Below are positions 7,581 to 15,920 of a DNA stretch of 64,000 bases, piece after piece; within the stretch, counting starts at the first letter, position 1; every line of letters begins with the position of its first letter. The stretch covers positions 1 to 64,000 of the forward strand of contig NZ_JAHLPZ010000002.1 of NCBI RefSeq assembly GCF_018918185.1. Reading direction: 5' to 3'. Below the pieces are notes generated by a model, which worked only from the letters and a program-made list of their open reading frames with translations, was not told where the DNA came from and did no database searches. The position numbers were made by a program, and so were the translations under genes. This stretch comes from Eubacterium sp. MSJ-21 (GTDB lineage Bacteria > Bacillota > Clostridia > Lachnospirales > Lachnospiraceae).

Positions 7581-8573
7581 ATGGAAGAAACCTATTATAT
7601 TTTTACGAATGGAAGCCTTGCCAGAAAAGATAATACATTACGTTTTATATCAGAAGATGGAAACAAACGGGATCTTCCAATTGAGAATATTTCAGATATT
7701 TACATTTTTTCGGAAATGAATCTGAATGTCAGCTTGTTAAATTTGCTGTCTAAAATGGGAATTTCCATTCATTTCTTTAACTATTATCAGTACTATATTG
7801 GCAGTTTCTATCCAAAAGAGCAGAAACTTGCAGGTAAATTATTAACACAACAGGTAGAGCATTACTTAAATCCTGAAAAACGACTATTCATTGCACAAGC
7901 TTTTATCAATTCTGCTTCCTACAACATCTTTCGAAATCTCAGATATTACAATGGACGCGGCAAAAATGTGCAACCTTACATGGATCAGATCGTTGAATAC
8001 AGAAAATACATACCGAAATCAGAATCCATTACCGAACTGATGGGAGTTGAGGGAAATATCAGGAAAACATATTATCAAGCTTGGAATACCATCATTGACC
8101 AGAATATTGATTTCAGCAAACGAGTGATGCACCCACCAGATAATATGATCAACAGCTTGATTTCATTTGTCAATTCACTGATATATACAAAGGTTTTAAC
8201 AGAAATCTATAAAACGCAAATGAATCCAACGATTAGCTATTTGCATGAACCAGGTGCGAAACGATTTTCCCTTGCATTGGATATTTCAGAAATATTCAAG
8301 CCTTTGATTGGTGATCGATTAATCTTTTCGTTACTAAATCGAAACCAAATAACTGAGCAAAGCTTTGTAAATGAACTTAATGGTTTACAGCTCAAAAAAA
8401 CGGCTGTTCAAACGATTGTAGAAGAGTTAGATGCTCGTCTGCAGACAACCATCAAGCATCGGGATCTGAACAAGTATGTATCTTATCAATATTTAATACG
8501 ACTTGAAATTTTCAAGCTGATCAAACATTTGACCGGAGAGAAGGAGTACACCGGATTTGAAATATGGTGGTAG
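7581..8573 (+). CDS. cas1: Cas1 spacer integrase
   Basis: This 330-aa metal-dependent integrase inserts new spacers at the leader end of the array. The catalytic triad is visible: E near 157 in GVEGNIRK, H near 222 in SYLHEPG, and D in LALDISEIFKP near 234. The length and the SYLHEP...DISE...IGDR block are typical for type I-B. The 3' end overlaps the upstream part of the cas2 reading frame, but the true cas2 start lies 17 nt after the cas1 stop. Confidence 0.96.
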   Translation: MEETYYIFTNGSLARKDNTLRFISEDGNKRDLPIENISDIYIFSEMNLNVSLLNLLSKMGISIHFFNYYQYYIGSFYPKEQKLAGKLLTQQVEHYLNPEKRLFIAQAFINSASYNIFRNLRYYNGRGKNVQPYMDQIVEYRKYIPKSESITELMGVEGNIRKTYYQAWNTIIDQNIDFSKRVMHPPDNMINSLISFVNSLIYTKVLTEIYKTQMNPTISYLHEPGAKRFSLALDISEIFKPLIGDRLIFSLLNRNQITEQSFVNELNGLQLKKTAVQTIVEELDARLQTTIKHRDLNKYVSYQYLIRLEIFKLIKHLTGEKEYTGFEIWW

Positions 8574-8590
8574 GAAAGGAGCGATTGCTC

Positions 8591-8869
8591 ATGTATGTTA
8601 TTCTTGTTTATGATATTGTCACGGATGAGGAAGGTAAAAAGATTCTTCCGAAAGTATTTAAGATATGCAAAAAATATCTGACGCATATCCAGCATTCAGT
8701 GTTTGAGGGCAATATCAGTACGCCTAAAATAACAGCTCTGAAGAATGAATTGAAACAATTTATCCGCAAAGATGTGGACTCCGTTATTCTCTTTTCCTCC
8801 CGTGATGAGCGATGGCTGAAAAAGGAATTTATTGGTCTTAATGATGATAAAACATCCCGTTTTATTTGA
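8591..8869 (+). CDS. cas2: Cas2 spacer-acquisition subunit
   Basis: This 92-aa protein forms the dimer bridging two Cas1 dimers in the integration complex. It opens with MYVILVYDIVTDEEGKK, the ferredoxin-like beta strand with the conserved aspartate (D8), and contains QHSVFEG, a conserved stretch of the family. I took the ATG at 8591, preceded by GGAAAGGAG at 8574-8582; a longer frame from 8564 would start inside cas1. It is the last cas gene and its stop is 181 nt from the first repeat. Confidence 0.94.
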   Translation: MYVILVYDIVTDEEGKKILPKVFKICKKYLTHIQHSVFEGNISTPKITALKNELKQFIRKDVDSVILFSSRDERWLKKEFIGLNDDKTSRFI

Positions 8870-9050
8870 TTTGTCGACCTGAAATATTGAAAAAAGTATT
8901 GCACATCGACAAATTACGCAATTACTTAGTTAATATAGAAATAGGCTCTGTATTTATTTGATTTATTTGATATACTAAATATGTATAATATCGAGGTCGA
9001 CAAAAAGATGGTGTTTTAGCCGCTAATATTAAGGTCTTGTGATTATACGT
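8870..9050 (+). promoter_or_regulatory. CRISPR leader
   Basis: This AT-rich stretch lies between cas2 and the first, intact repeat; the decayed repeat is at the other end, which fixes the array direction as +. A -10 TATAAT at 8984-8989 would start transcription near 8996; its -35 is weak. The motif TTGTCGA occurs three times: inverted at 8871-8877, direct as TCGACAA at 8906-8912, and at 8997-9003. The outer copies form a 10-bp inverted repeat, TTGTCGACCT (8871-8880) and AGGTCGACAA (8994-9003). These may be integration-complex or regulator sites. Confidence 0.8.
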
Positions 9051-11772
9051 ATATAGATTTAACCAGAATGGAATGTAAAGACAAAGCCTTCCAATTATAT
9101 CTGAAACGGTCTACAAATATATAGATTTAACCAGAATGGAATGTAAAGTCACTAACACCATGAACAACAACACGCGAGACATTAATATAGATTTAACCAG
9201 AATGGAATGTAAAGCATACCCTAAAGGCTAGCACGCACAGGCACGACTGGATATAGATTTAACCAGAATGGAATGTAAAGGTTGGTATCATGGTTTTCCG
9301 TAAGCTTAAGAACGCATATAGATTTAACCAGAATGGAATGTAAAGCAAAAACCACAATAGATACAAGAACCGTATAAACAATATAGATTTAACCAGAATG
9401 GAATGTAAAGGATATTTGCACTTGTCTCTACGCTGTCATCTTTTCATATAGATTTAACCAGAATGGAATGTAAAGTTAAGCAACAACAAAATTTCACAAG
9501 CTGTAACCAATATAGATTTAACCAGAATGGAATGTAAAGAAAAACACTTGCATTTTATACTTTTATGTATTACAAATATAGATTTAACCAGAATGGAATG
9601 TAAAGATACTTTTCGAAGCGTAGCATCAAACAAGCTCCAATCATATAGATTTAACCAGAATGGAATGTAAAGGTGTATGGAATTCTGTAACAAGCATCTT
9701 CGAAAGCGCATATAGATTTAACCAGAATGGAATGTAAAGATAAATTTGAAGAGTGTTATCTCGATGTTAAATATATATAGATTTAACCAGAATGGAATGT
9801 AAAGCGGTAAGTATCATTGTCCTCTAAAGGCTGCCTTCTCATATAGATTTAACCAGAATGGAATGTAAAGATGGTAACGATTCTTACAAGTACAGAGCCG
9901 GACAAATATAGATTTAACCAGAATGGAATGTAAAGGTTTATATTAAATATTTTATACTGTCAATTTCAACATATAGATTTAACCAGAATGGAATGTAAAG
10001 CCATTTTCTACCAATGCCATCCTTTATGCAACCATAATATAGATTTAACCAGAATGGAATGTAAAGCAATGACATCTATCAAGTGATACAAAGAACCTGC
10101 TAATATAGATTTAACCAGAATGGAATGTAAAGGATTCGTCCATCATAATCTCAAATTTAACACCTGAATATAGATTTAACCAGAATGGAATGTAAAGTAC
10201 CAAGTCCAGCCCCAGCACACATAATTAGTTATAATATAGATTTAACCAGAATGGAATGTAAAGATCTGAACTATCGTTAAATACACAATCACGGCAAGAT
10301 ATAGATTTAACCAGAATGGAATGTAAAGCACATATGATAACCATTTTTTATTAAGTATTCGATAATATAGATTTAACCAGAATGGAATGTAAAGTATGGA
10401 AATTCCCATATTCCTGAAAGTGTGAAATACATATAGATTTAACCAGAATGGAATGTAAAGGTATCAGTATCATCAATGAGACCATAGCCATCTTTAATAT
10501 AGATTTAACCAGAATGGAATGTAAAGACTTTTAATAATAACAATAATATCACGATTGAGGGCATATAGATTTAACCAGAATGGAATGTAAAGTTTTCTTT
10601 GATTATATTTAATCAGAGTTGGGAAGTCAATATAGATTTAACCAGAATGGAATGTAAAGTATAATCATCAATTTTCTTTTTCCACTCTGCTTCTTATATA
10701 GATTTAACCAGAATGGAATGTAAAGTATATAACAGCTCTGACTGCTCCTTGCGCAATATCGTATAGATTTAACCAGAATGGAATGTAAAGGTGCTTCTGG
10801 AAGATCATGAGCAATCTTGCACTCAGTATAGATTTAACCAGAATGGAATGTAAAGTTGTTCGACATCTGCCGGGAAATTGGTTGACAATAGTATAGATTT
10901 AACCAGAATGGAATGTAAAGCTTCTCAGAGATTCTCCGGCTATTGATTAGATAGCGTATAGATTTAACCAGAATGGAATGTAAAGGTGTAATGCAGGCTT
11001 ATAATATCAATCGTTCAGCACGTATAGATTTAACCAGAATGGAATGTAAAGAAAACAGACCTCCCGACACATGTGACAGTGAGGTCAGTATAGATTTAAC
11101 CAGAATGGAATGTAAAGTATGTACCCTTAGTAAGCTATGACCAGCTTATCACTGGTATAGATTTAACCAGAATGGAATGTAAAGTTGATCGTCAGCGGCG
11201 AAGATGTGCCTTTGTTATCGTATAGATTTAACCAGAATGGAATGTAAAGCTCAATTCTTTCAGTTTTGCTTCGGCTTCGGGCTTGTATAGATTTAACCAG
11301 AGTGGAATGTAAAGATTTTTATCACTGAATTGGTATCATCTGTCTTTTGTATAGATTTAACCAGAATGGAATGTAAAGAAAGACAGTAAACATCCGAAAA
11401 TATTTAGAATGAGTATAGATTTAACCAGAATTGGAATGTAAAGCTATTGAAACCACGAACATCAGGAGCAGGCATTTCTCCGTATAGATTTAACCAAAAT
11501 GGAATGTAAAGGCAAATGAGACATTGCTGAAGCGATAAGTGTCTGGTATAGATTTAACCAAAATGGAATGTAAAGCAGAAGATTAAGATATATAGCAATG
11601 TCGAGTTGCGGCATAGATTTAACCAGAATGGAATGTAAAGTTGGGGTCTGTGACAACAAAGTTGCAGTTCATCTGCGCATAGATTTAACCAGAATGGAAT
11701 GTAAAGACGTTGGCAAGGATGCAGCAGGCAATACGACATATAGTATAGATTTAACCAGAATGGAATATAAAT
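9051..11772 (+). CRISPR. Type I-B CRISPR array, 42 repeats and 41 spacers
   Basis: I counted 42 copies of a 30-nt repeat with the core GATTTAACCAGAATGGAATG and the end TAAAG, separated by spacers of 34-38 nt. Repeat 1 is 9051-9080 and repeat 42 is 11743-11772. The repeat ending (GGAATGTAAA) resembles C. difficile type I-B repeats. Repeats 1-26 begin with A and repeats 27-42 with G, a clean switch near 10,760. Decay is confined to the trailer end: a substitution in repeat 35, an inserted base in repeat 37, a substitution in 38 and 39, C at position 2 in 40 and 41, and a changed 3' end in 42. No two spacers looked alike, and I saw no spacer matching elsewhere in the window. Confidence 0.98.
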
Positions 11773-11833
11773 CTTTACCTATGGTATCATATAACCGGTG
11801 TTATTCGGTATATACAATCAGAAAATATATCTA

Positions 11834-11864
11834 GTTACGGAAGGGGGATTTGAACCCTCGACAC
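11834..11864 (-). pseudogene. tRNA 3'-end fragment (T arm and acceptor strand)
   Basis: On the - strand this stretch reads as the T arm (GAGGG-TTCAAAT-CCCCC, with one A-C mismatch) followed by a 7-nt acceptor strand and an A as discriminator. The rest of the tRNA is missing: the sequence beyond it is the degenerate repeat at 11866. It could be an attachment-site remnant from integration at a tRNA gene, or an old spacer taken from a tRNA. The isoacceptor cannot be named. Confidence 0.5.
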
Positions 11865-11865
11865 T

Positions 11866-11893
11866 ATAAATTTAACCAAGTTGGAATTATATA
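11866..11893 (+). other. Degenerate CRISPR repeat after the array
   Basis: 19 of 28 bases match the array repeat without gaps, with ATTTAACCA and TTGGAAT conserved. It lies 93 nt beyond repeat 42, directly after the tRNA fragment and just before the ribosome binding site of the next gene, so it would be in that gene's leader. It shares TTGG in place of the array's ATGG with the other degenerate repeats of the locus. Confidence 0.6.
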
Positions 11894-11915
11894 ATACCAC
11901 AAAGGAGTCCCACCC

Positions 11916-12131
11916 ATGAAACTTTTCCACAAAAAATCATCCAAAACCTACAACCCAGCTACGAAAACTCCCGTCATCAAATGCAGCATCTGCACAGGAG
12001 AGCAGGTGGCTGGATTTCAGGATAATGCCACCAAGGCATTTGAGGACATTATGCTGATACAAAATGCTGCAGATTTGGCACATTTCCGGGAAATGTATGG
12101 TATAATCGGAGATATCAGAAAGATTTATTAA
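11916..12131 (+). CDS. Small conserved protein of unknown function
   Basis: This 71-aa soluble protein has a central CSICTGEQVAGF stretch and a C-terminal half of acidic and helical character ending in IRKIY. Short proteins with this SICTGEQVAGF block are, as I recall, common in Clostridia, with no established role; I do not assign a function. The start follows AAAGGAG at a normal distance. Its leader contains the degenerate CRISPR repeat at 11866-11893. It shows no membrane segment and no toxin-like features. The next gene begins 53 nt downstream and may be co-transcribed. Confidence 0.75.
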   Translation: MKLFHKKSSKTYNPATKTPVIKCSICTGEQVAGFQDNATKAFEDIMLIQNAADLAHFREMYGIIGDIRKIY

Positions 12132-12184
12132 TCAGCCGTTTATTTATACTGAAGCACGATAAATTCACGAAAGAGGTTCCAATT

Positions 12185-12727
12185 ATGTCATACATAACTA
12201 CTTACACCGAAAAACATTTTGATCCGGTCAATCCGGATGCATCCCTTCTTTGCATCGAAGATATCGCACATGCATTGTCGCTTCTGTGCCGCGGAAATGG
12301 ACACGTACAGACTTTTTTCTCAGTCGGACAGCATTGCATTGCCTGTGCGAAGGAAGCGCAGGCACGCGAACTGTCGGCACGTCTGGTTCTGGCATGTCTG
12401 CTACATGATGCAAGCGAATGTTACATGTCCGATGTTCCACGTCCGTTCAAGCAGGTCTTGCCGGAATATAACCGGCTGGAAGATCAATTACTCTGCATGA
12501 TTTACACACAATTTCTTGGAAGTACATTAGATAATGCTGAACAGGAAATTCTGAAGGATATCGATAATGCAATGCTATGGTACGACCTTACATATCTGTT
12601 ACACGAGAAACAACCTTTACCGAAACCACAGGTTCATGATGAACCAGATTATACAGTCCGACCATTTGCAGACGTAGAAGAGGAGTATTTACAGATCTAT
12701 CGAACTTTTATCCAGAAACTTCATTAA
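12185..12727 (+). CDS. HD-domain phosphohydrolase (YfbR-like)
   Basis: This 180-aa protein has a single HD metal-binding domain: H48 in VGQHC, the HDASE motif (LLHDASECYMSD) near residues 78-82, and a later aspartate in the DIDNAMLWYD helix. The pattern HDASE...D.PRP matches the YfbR/YedJ-like branch, some of which are 5'-deoxynucleotidases; the substrate here is unknown. AGAGGTT precedes the ATG. A bidirectional hairpin follows the stop. The HD domain is unrelated to the Cas3 HD domain and the gene is probably not part of the CRISPR system. Confidence 0.8.
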   Translation: MSYITTYTEKHFDPVNPDASLLCIEDIAHALSLLCRGNGHVQTFFSVGQHCIACAKEAQARELSARLVLACLLHDASECYMSDVPRPFKQVLPEYNRLEDQLLCMIYTQFLGSTLDNAEQEILKDIDNAMLWYDLTYLLHEKQPLPKPQVHDEPDYTVRPFADVEEEYLQIYRTFIQKLH

Positions 12728-12766
12728 TATGTTATAAACACACCAACCTTGTGAAAAATAGCAAGA

Positions 12767-12798
12767 GCCGCCTATCATAATTTGATAAGCGGCCCTCA
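12767..12798. terminator. Bidirectional terminator hairpin
   Basis: GCCGCCTATCA and TGATAAGCGGC flank a short A/T-rich loop and sit between two converging genes (the HD phosphohydrolase, +, and the glycosidase, -). The T-rich flanks are modest but the stem is long. Confidence 0.75.
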
Positions 12799-12809
12799 TT
12801 ATTTAATCT

Positions 12810-13715
12810 TTACCACTTTTTCTTCCGGTTGATATCGTAGATACCCCAGTTACACTCAGAAGCAGCCGGAGAGGACGGATCTTTCCAGAGCTCATCGAAC
12901 GCTTCAAAGACGAAGCCAACGATTTCGTTTGATTTCAGATAGTCCGCAACTTCCTCCAAGTAGCGCTTCTGATTTGCAACCGACGCATAATCGGCGTGGT
13001 CATCATGTGCCGTATTTGTTGACCAACCAAGCTCAGTAAAACAGATCTGCTTATTCGGATTGATTGCACAGGCAGATTCGAAGCTTTCCTTCGTTTTAGC
13101 AAATGCATCCTCGATTGCAACATCCAGATGGTATGGATAGGTATGAATACCGATCACATCCACCTCATTCGCAATCGCATCCAAATTCTTCCAATCAATA
13201 TCAACCTCACAGAATGCAACCGGCTGTTTTACTGCTGCATGAAGCTTCCTCGCATGTGCCACAAGACGTTCCTCGGATACCAGATGTCCTACAAACGGAA
13301 AACGGTTTTCGTTTCCGACAGAGACAGCCACAATTTCGTCTGTATATTCATTTGCAAGCGCAATCAATCGGTCGAGCTGGACATCATTGCTTGCTGCATG
13401 TGCTGCGAGTTCTTCAGCACTGAATGTCTGTGGTCCTGTGATGCATTCTGCAGAATTGATTTCCGGCAATGAATCAATTCCAATCATACATTGGAGTGGA
13501 AGCTTCTCCTCACGGATCACCTGCAGAGCAGTAACGGCATGTGCATTTGGCTCATACATACGTATGTAGCCGTAGCCGTCTGCCACAAGCAGATGAAGAT
13601 CTTCGGAGATCTGTTCCTTCGACGGCATTTCTCCGGTCGGACATTGACCTTCCCGGTAACCGGAATAACAGATTGCCTTTTTGTATGGTAATTTCTTCTC
13701 AAATGTTTTTCCCAT
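12810..13715 (-). CDS. GH17-like glycoside hydrolase, probably cytoplasmic
   Basis: This 301-aa protein has the layout of a clan-A TIM-barrel glycosidase of the GH17 (beta-1,3-glucanase-like) type. The acid/base glutamate is in VGNENRF near residue 135 and the nucleophile in CFTELGWST near 227; DVIGIHTYPYH is another family block. No signal peptide or membrane segment is present, so it probably acts inside the cell on an unknown oligosaccharide. I chose the ATG at 13715, preceded by AAAGGAG; the frame stays open to 13805 but that extension lacks a binding site. It is flanked by terminators and is probably monocistronic. Confidence 0.78.
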   Translation of the reverse strand: MGKTFEKKLPYKKAICYSGYREGQCPTGEMPSKEQISEDLHLLVADGYGYIRMYEPNAHAVTALQVIREEKLPLQCMIGIDSLPEINSAECITGPQTFSAEELAAHAASNDVQLDRLIALANEYTDEIVAVSVGNENRFPFVGHLVSEERLVAHARKLHAAVKQPVAFCEVDIDWKNLDAIANEVDVIGIHTYPYHLDVAIEDAFAKTKESFESACAINPNKQICFTELGWSTNTAHDDHADYASVANQKRYLEEVADYLKSNEIVGFVFEAFDELWKDPSSPAASECNWGIYDINRKKKW

Positions 13716-14036
13716 GTTTGATTCTCCTTTGCTTATATATAGTTTCTTTGTTATCGTTATTAAACATATGCATCTTAACATACATTTTCCCGGAAAGAAT
13801 ATCATAGTTTTGTGGTTCTTGGCAGATAAATGAAACTGTTTTTTACAATTGAAATAAATAGAACATTTAAAGGAAGTTTACAGATATCGGAAAGCAGCAG
13901 TTGTGTATAGCTCTCTATGAATTTATGCGCAAAATTCAGGTTTTACGAATTTATCTATTGATTAATCACCAAAGTAGTGGTATCCTAGAAATATAGAGAA
14001 ACCAACGCTTTACGAACAATTGGAGGTTTTTATCAT
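13716..14036. promoter_or_regulatory. Divergent intergenic region with recombinase promoter
   Basis: This 321-bp region separates the glycosidase (-) from the tyrosine recombinase (+). For the recombinase, TTGATT (13958-13963), 17 bp and TATCCT (13981-13986) form a reasonable promoter, followed by TTGGAGG before the ATG. The glycosidase promoter is unclear. I see no RNA gene, repeat or further ORF in the rest. Confidence 0.5.
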
Positions 14037-15110
14037 ATGGCAGATATTACTTATCATGAACAAGAAGAACAACACAATCTGGATTTGATCCGGAATGTGT
14101 GCAACGATCTTCCGGACTACGTCAAACGATTCGTCCGAGGTATCCAGCAGACAACGTCTCCACGAACCAGATTGGGCTATGTACGTGACATCAAAATATT
14201 CTTTGAGTATATATGTGAGGTCTACACCGAACATCCTTGTGATACTCCGAAGGATGTCTCCCTGGGCGTCCTGTCGTCCATAGATACATTTTTCATCGAG
14301 GACTACCTGGACTATCTCCAGAAATACGAAAAGAACGGTCGTATATATACGAATGGCAAATCTGCGCTCAAGCGCAAGCTCTGCGCCTTGAGTGTCCTCT
14401 TTAATTACCTGTATAAGCACGATATGCTACAGGAAAATATATTTGATAAGGTGGATCGTCCCAAACTACCGGAAAAGGCAATTACACGTATGGATGCGGA
14501 TGAAACGGCGAATTTCCTCGATACGGTTGAATATGGCACCAATCTGACTGACCGTCAGCTCAAATTCCACGAGAAATCCAAGGTACGTGACTTAGCAATT
14601 ATGACGCTTATGTTATCCACGGGCATCCGTATCTCCGAATGTGTTGGTCTGGATCTGAACGACGTGGATTTTAAGAATACTTGTATCCGTGTCACCCGGA
14701 AAGGTGGCAAGGAAGCAATCGTCTATTTCAGCGACGAGGCAGTCGAGCCATTGCAGGAATATATAGAGGAACGCAAGAAACTCACGCCTGCCAAGGGCTC
14801 GGAAAATGCGCTGTTCCTCTCCTCACACCACAGCCGGATCAATGTTCGGACAATCCAGAACATGGTTAAGAAGTATTCCCAGATTGCAGTTCCTCTGAAG
14901 CATATTACACCACATAAGCTTCGTAGCACCTATGGCACTGCATTATATCAGGAAACGTCCGATATCTATCTGGTTGCCGATGTCTTAGGACATTCTGACG
15001 TAAATACGACGAGGAAACACTATGCTGATATGGATGACTATCGAAAACGTCGTGCCAGAAACACGGTGCAGCTTCGGGAGCATCCGTCTAATCCTCATAG
15101 CAAACAGTGA
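14037..15110 (+). CDS. Tyrosine recombinase (XerC/XerD type)
   Basis: This 357-aa site-specific recombinase has an N-terminal SAM-like core-binding domain (to about residue 150) and a C-terminal catalytic domain. All catalytic residues are visible: R198 in STGIRISE, K in TRKGGKE near 223, H292 and R295 in HKLRST, H319 in LGHSD, and Y329 in KHYAD. It could be a chromosome-dimer Xer recombinase or a lone phage-type integrase. Its isolated position between terminators, with no other mobile genes or obvious attachment repeats, favours a chromosomal role. No gene symbol is given because XerC and XerD cannot be told apart here. Confidence 0.88.
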   Translation: MADITYHEQEEQHNLDLIRNVCNDLPDYVKRFVRGIQQTTSPRTRLGYVRDIKIFFEYICEVYTEHPCDTPKDVSLGVLSSIDTFFIEDYLDYLQKYEKNGRIYTNGKSALKRKLCALSVLFNYLYKHDMLQENIFDKVDRPKLPEKAITRMDADETANFLDTVEYGTNLTDRQLKFHEKSKVRDLAIMTLMLSTGIRISECVGLDLNDVDFKNTCIRVTRKGGKEAIVYFSDEAVEPLQEYIEERKKLTPAKGSENALFLSSHHSRINVRTIQNMVKKYSQIAVPLKHITPHKLRSTYGTALYQETSDIYLVADVLGHSDVNTTRKHYADMDDYRKRRARNTVQLREHPSNPHSKQ

Positions 15111-15159
15111 TAAAATATACCGCCTAAATCAAATGGAGCAGAAAATAATTATAATAAGT

Positions 15160-15200
15160 AAAAAATATCCTTTACCAATCTCTGATAAAGGATATTTTTA
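15160..15200. terminator. Bidirectional terminator
   Basis: A 14-bp perfect stem (AAAAATATCCTTTA with TAAAGGATATTTTT) ending in T-runs on both strands lies between the converging recombinase and cytidylate kinase-like genes. Confidence 0.9.
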
Positions 15201-15220
15201 CATAAACTTCATATGGTATA

Positions 15221-15835
15221 CTACTTTATCTTATCTATGTAATCAATGATGAAATCGACAGTATCGTCTTCACTCATCAGACTACTATTGATAAATATAT
15301 CATAGCTTTCAAGCGCCCCCCATTTTTTGGAAGTGTAATAGTTATAATACGATGCACGTGCCTTATCTTCCTTTACAATCTGCGCCTTTGCTTTATCCGG
15401 AGTCAGATTAAAACGCTCGGAAACGTTCTTAATACGTTCCTCCAATGGCGCATGTATAAAGATACGAACCAGATTCGTATTGTGACGCAATGCGTAGTCT
15501 GCACAACGACCTACAAATACTGATGGTCCTTTATCTGCAAGTTTCTTAATCGTATCATATGTTGCCTGAAATGCCTGTTGGTTCAGATTTGTCTGATAGC
15601 CTGCACTTGTAAATCCATAGCTATATGGATCTGAAACAAGCGAATACAGAAAACTTCTCGTTGGTTTCTCATCCAGCGATTTTAAGAATTCCTCGCTTAA
15701 CCCGCTTTCCTTTGCCGTCTCATTGATCAATTCCTTATCATAGAAGTTCGCGGAAATCTTTTCAGCAAGCTTTCTACCAATGTTACGACCATTACTGCCA
15801 AACTGTCTACCAATCGTGATAATTGTCTTTGCCAT
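15221..15835 (-). CDS. Cytidylate kinase-like family protein
   Basis: This 204-aa P-loop kinase is of the cytidylate-kinase-like (Cmk2) family common in Clostridia. The nucleotide-binding stretch TIGRQFGSNGRNIGRKLA lies at residues 6-23, and FYDKELI follows the family pattern. It is probably a nucleotide kinase, but the substrate is not proven and it is distinct from canonical Cmk. The ATG at 15835 is preceded by AAAGGGGGC; the longer frame from 15865 has no site. A perfect promoter lies upstream, and inverted repeats at its start point suggest regulation. Confidence 0.82.
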   Translation of the reverse strand: MAKTIITIGRQFGSNGRNIGRKLAEKISANFYDKELINETAKESGLSEEFLKSLDEKPTRSFLYSLVSDPYSYGFTSAGYQTNLNQQAFQATYDTIKKLADKGPSVFVGRCADYALRHNTNLVRIFIHAPLEERIKNVSERFNLTPDKAKAQIVKEDKARASYYNYYTSKKWGALESYDIFINSSLMSEDDTVDFIIDYIDKIK

Positions 15836-15856
15836 AGATAAGCCCCCTTTACACGC

Positions 15857-15914
15857 CTTGTACAAGTCACTTTTGACTTACTCTGATTATACATTTTTTT
15901 GTGCAAATTGTCAA
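15857..15914 (-). promoter_or_regulatory. Promoter of the cytidylate kinase-like gene with inverted repeats
   Basis: TTGACA (15914-15909), 17 bp and TATAAT (15891-15886) on the - strand predict a start near 15879. At that point lie AAGTCA-CTTT-TGACTT (15864-15879) and, overlapping, the palindrome CTTGTACAAG (15857-15866). The placement suits a repressor operator or an RNA hairpin at the very 5' end. Confidence 0.7.
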
Positions 15915-15920
15915 AATATT

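Noticed and set aside
9081-11742. Self-targeting spacers
   Set aside because: Reading the 41 spacers against the rest of the window gave no convincing match; a genome-wide search was not possible.
9454-11834. Open reading frames over the CRISPR array on both strands (9454-9711, 11462-11659, 11554-11739 and 11598-11834)
   Set aside because: They are translations of the repeat itself (repeated DLTRMECK or LHSILVKS words), without ribosome binding sites.
11834-11864. Functional tRNA gene
   Set aside because: Only the T arm and acceptor 3' strand are present; no D arm, anticodon arm or 5' acceptor strand follows, and the T stem has a mismatch.
275-11893. Degenerate repeats at both ends of the locus as terminal inverted repeats of a transposon
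   Set aside because: They match the CRISPR repeat too well, similar copies lie inside the locus, and no transposase is present.
14037-15110. Tyrosine recombinase as the integrase of a CRISPR-bearing island
   Set aside because: It is separated from the locus by unrelated genes and a terminator, and no matching attachment repeats were seen; the link stays unproven.
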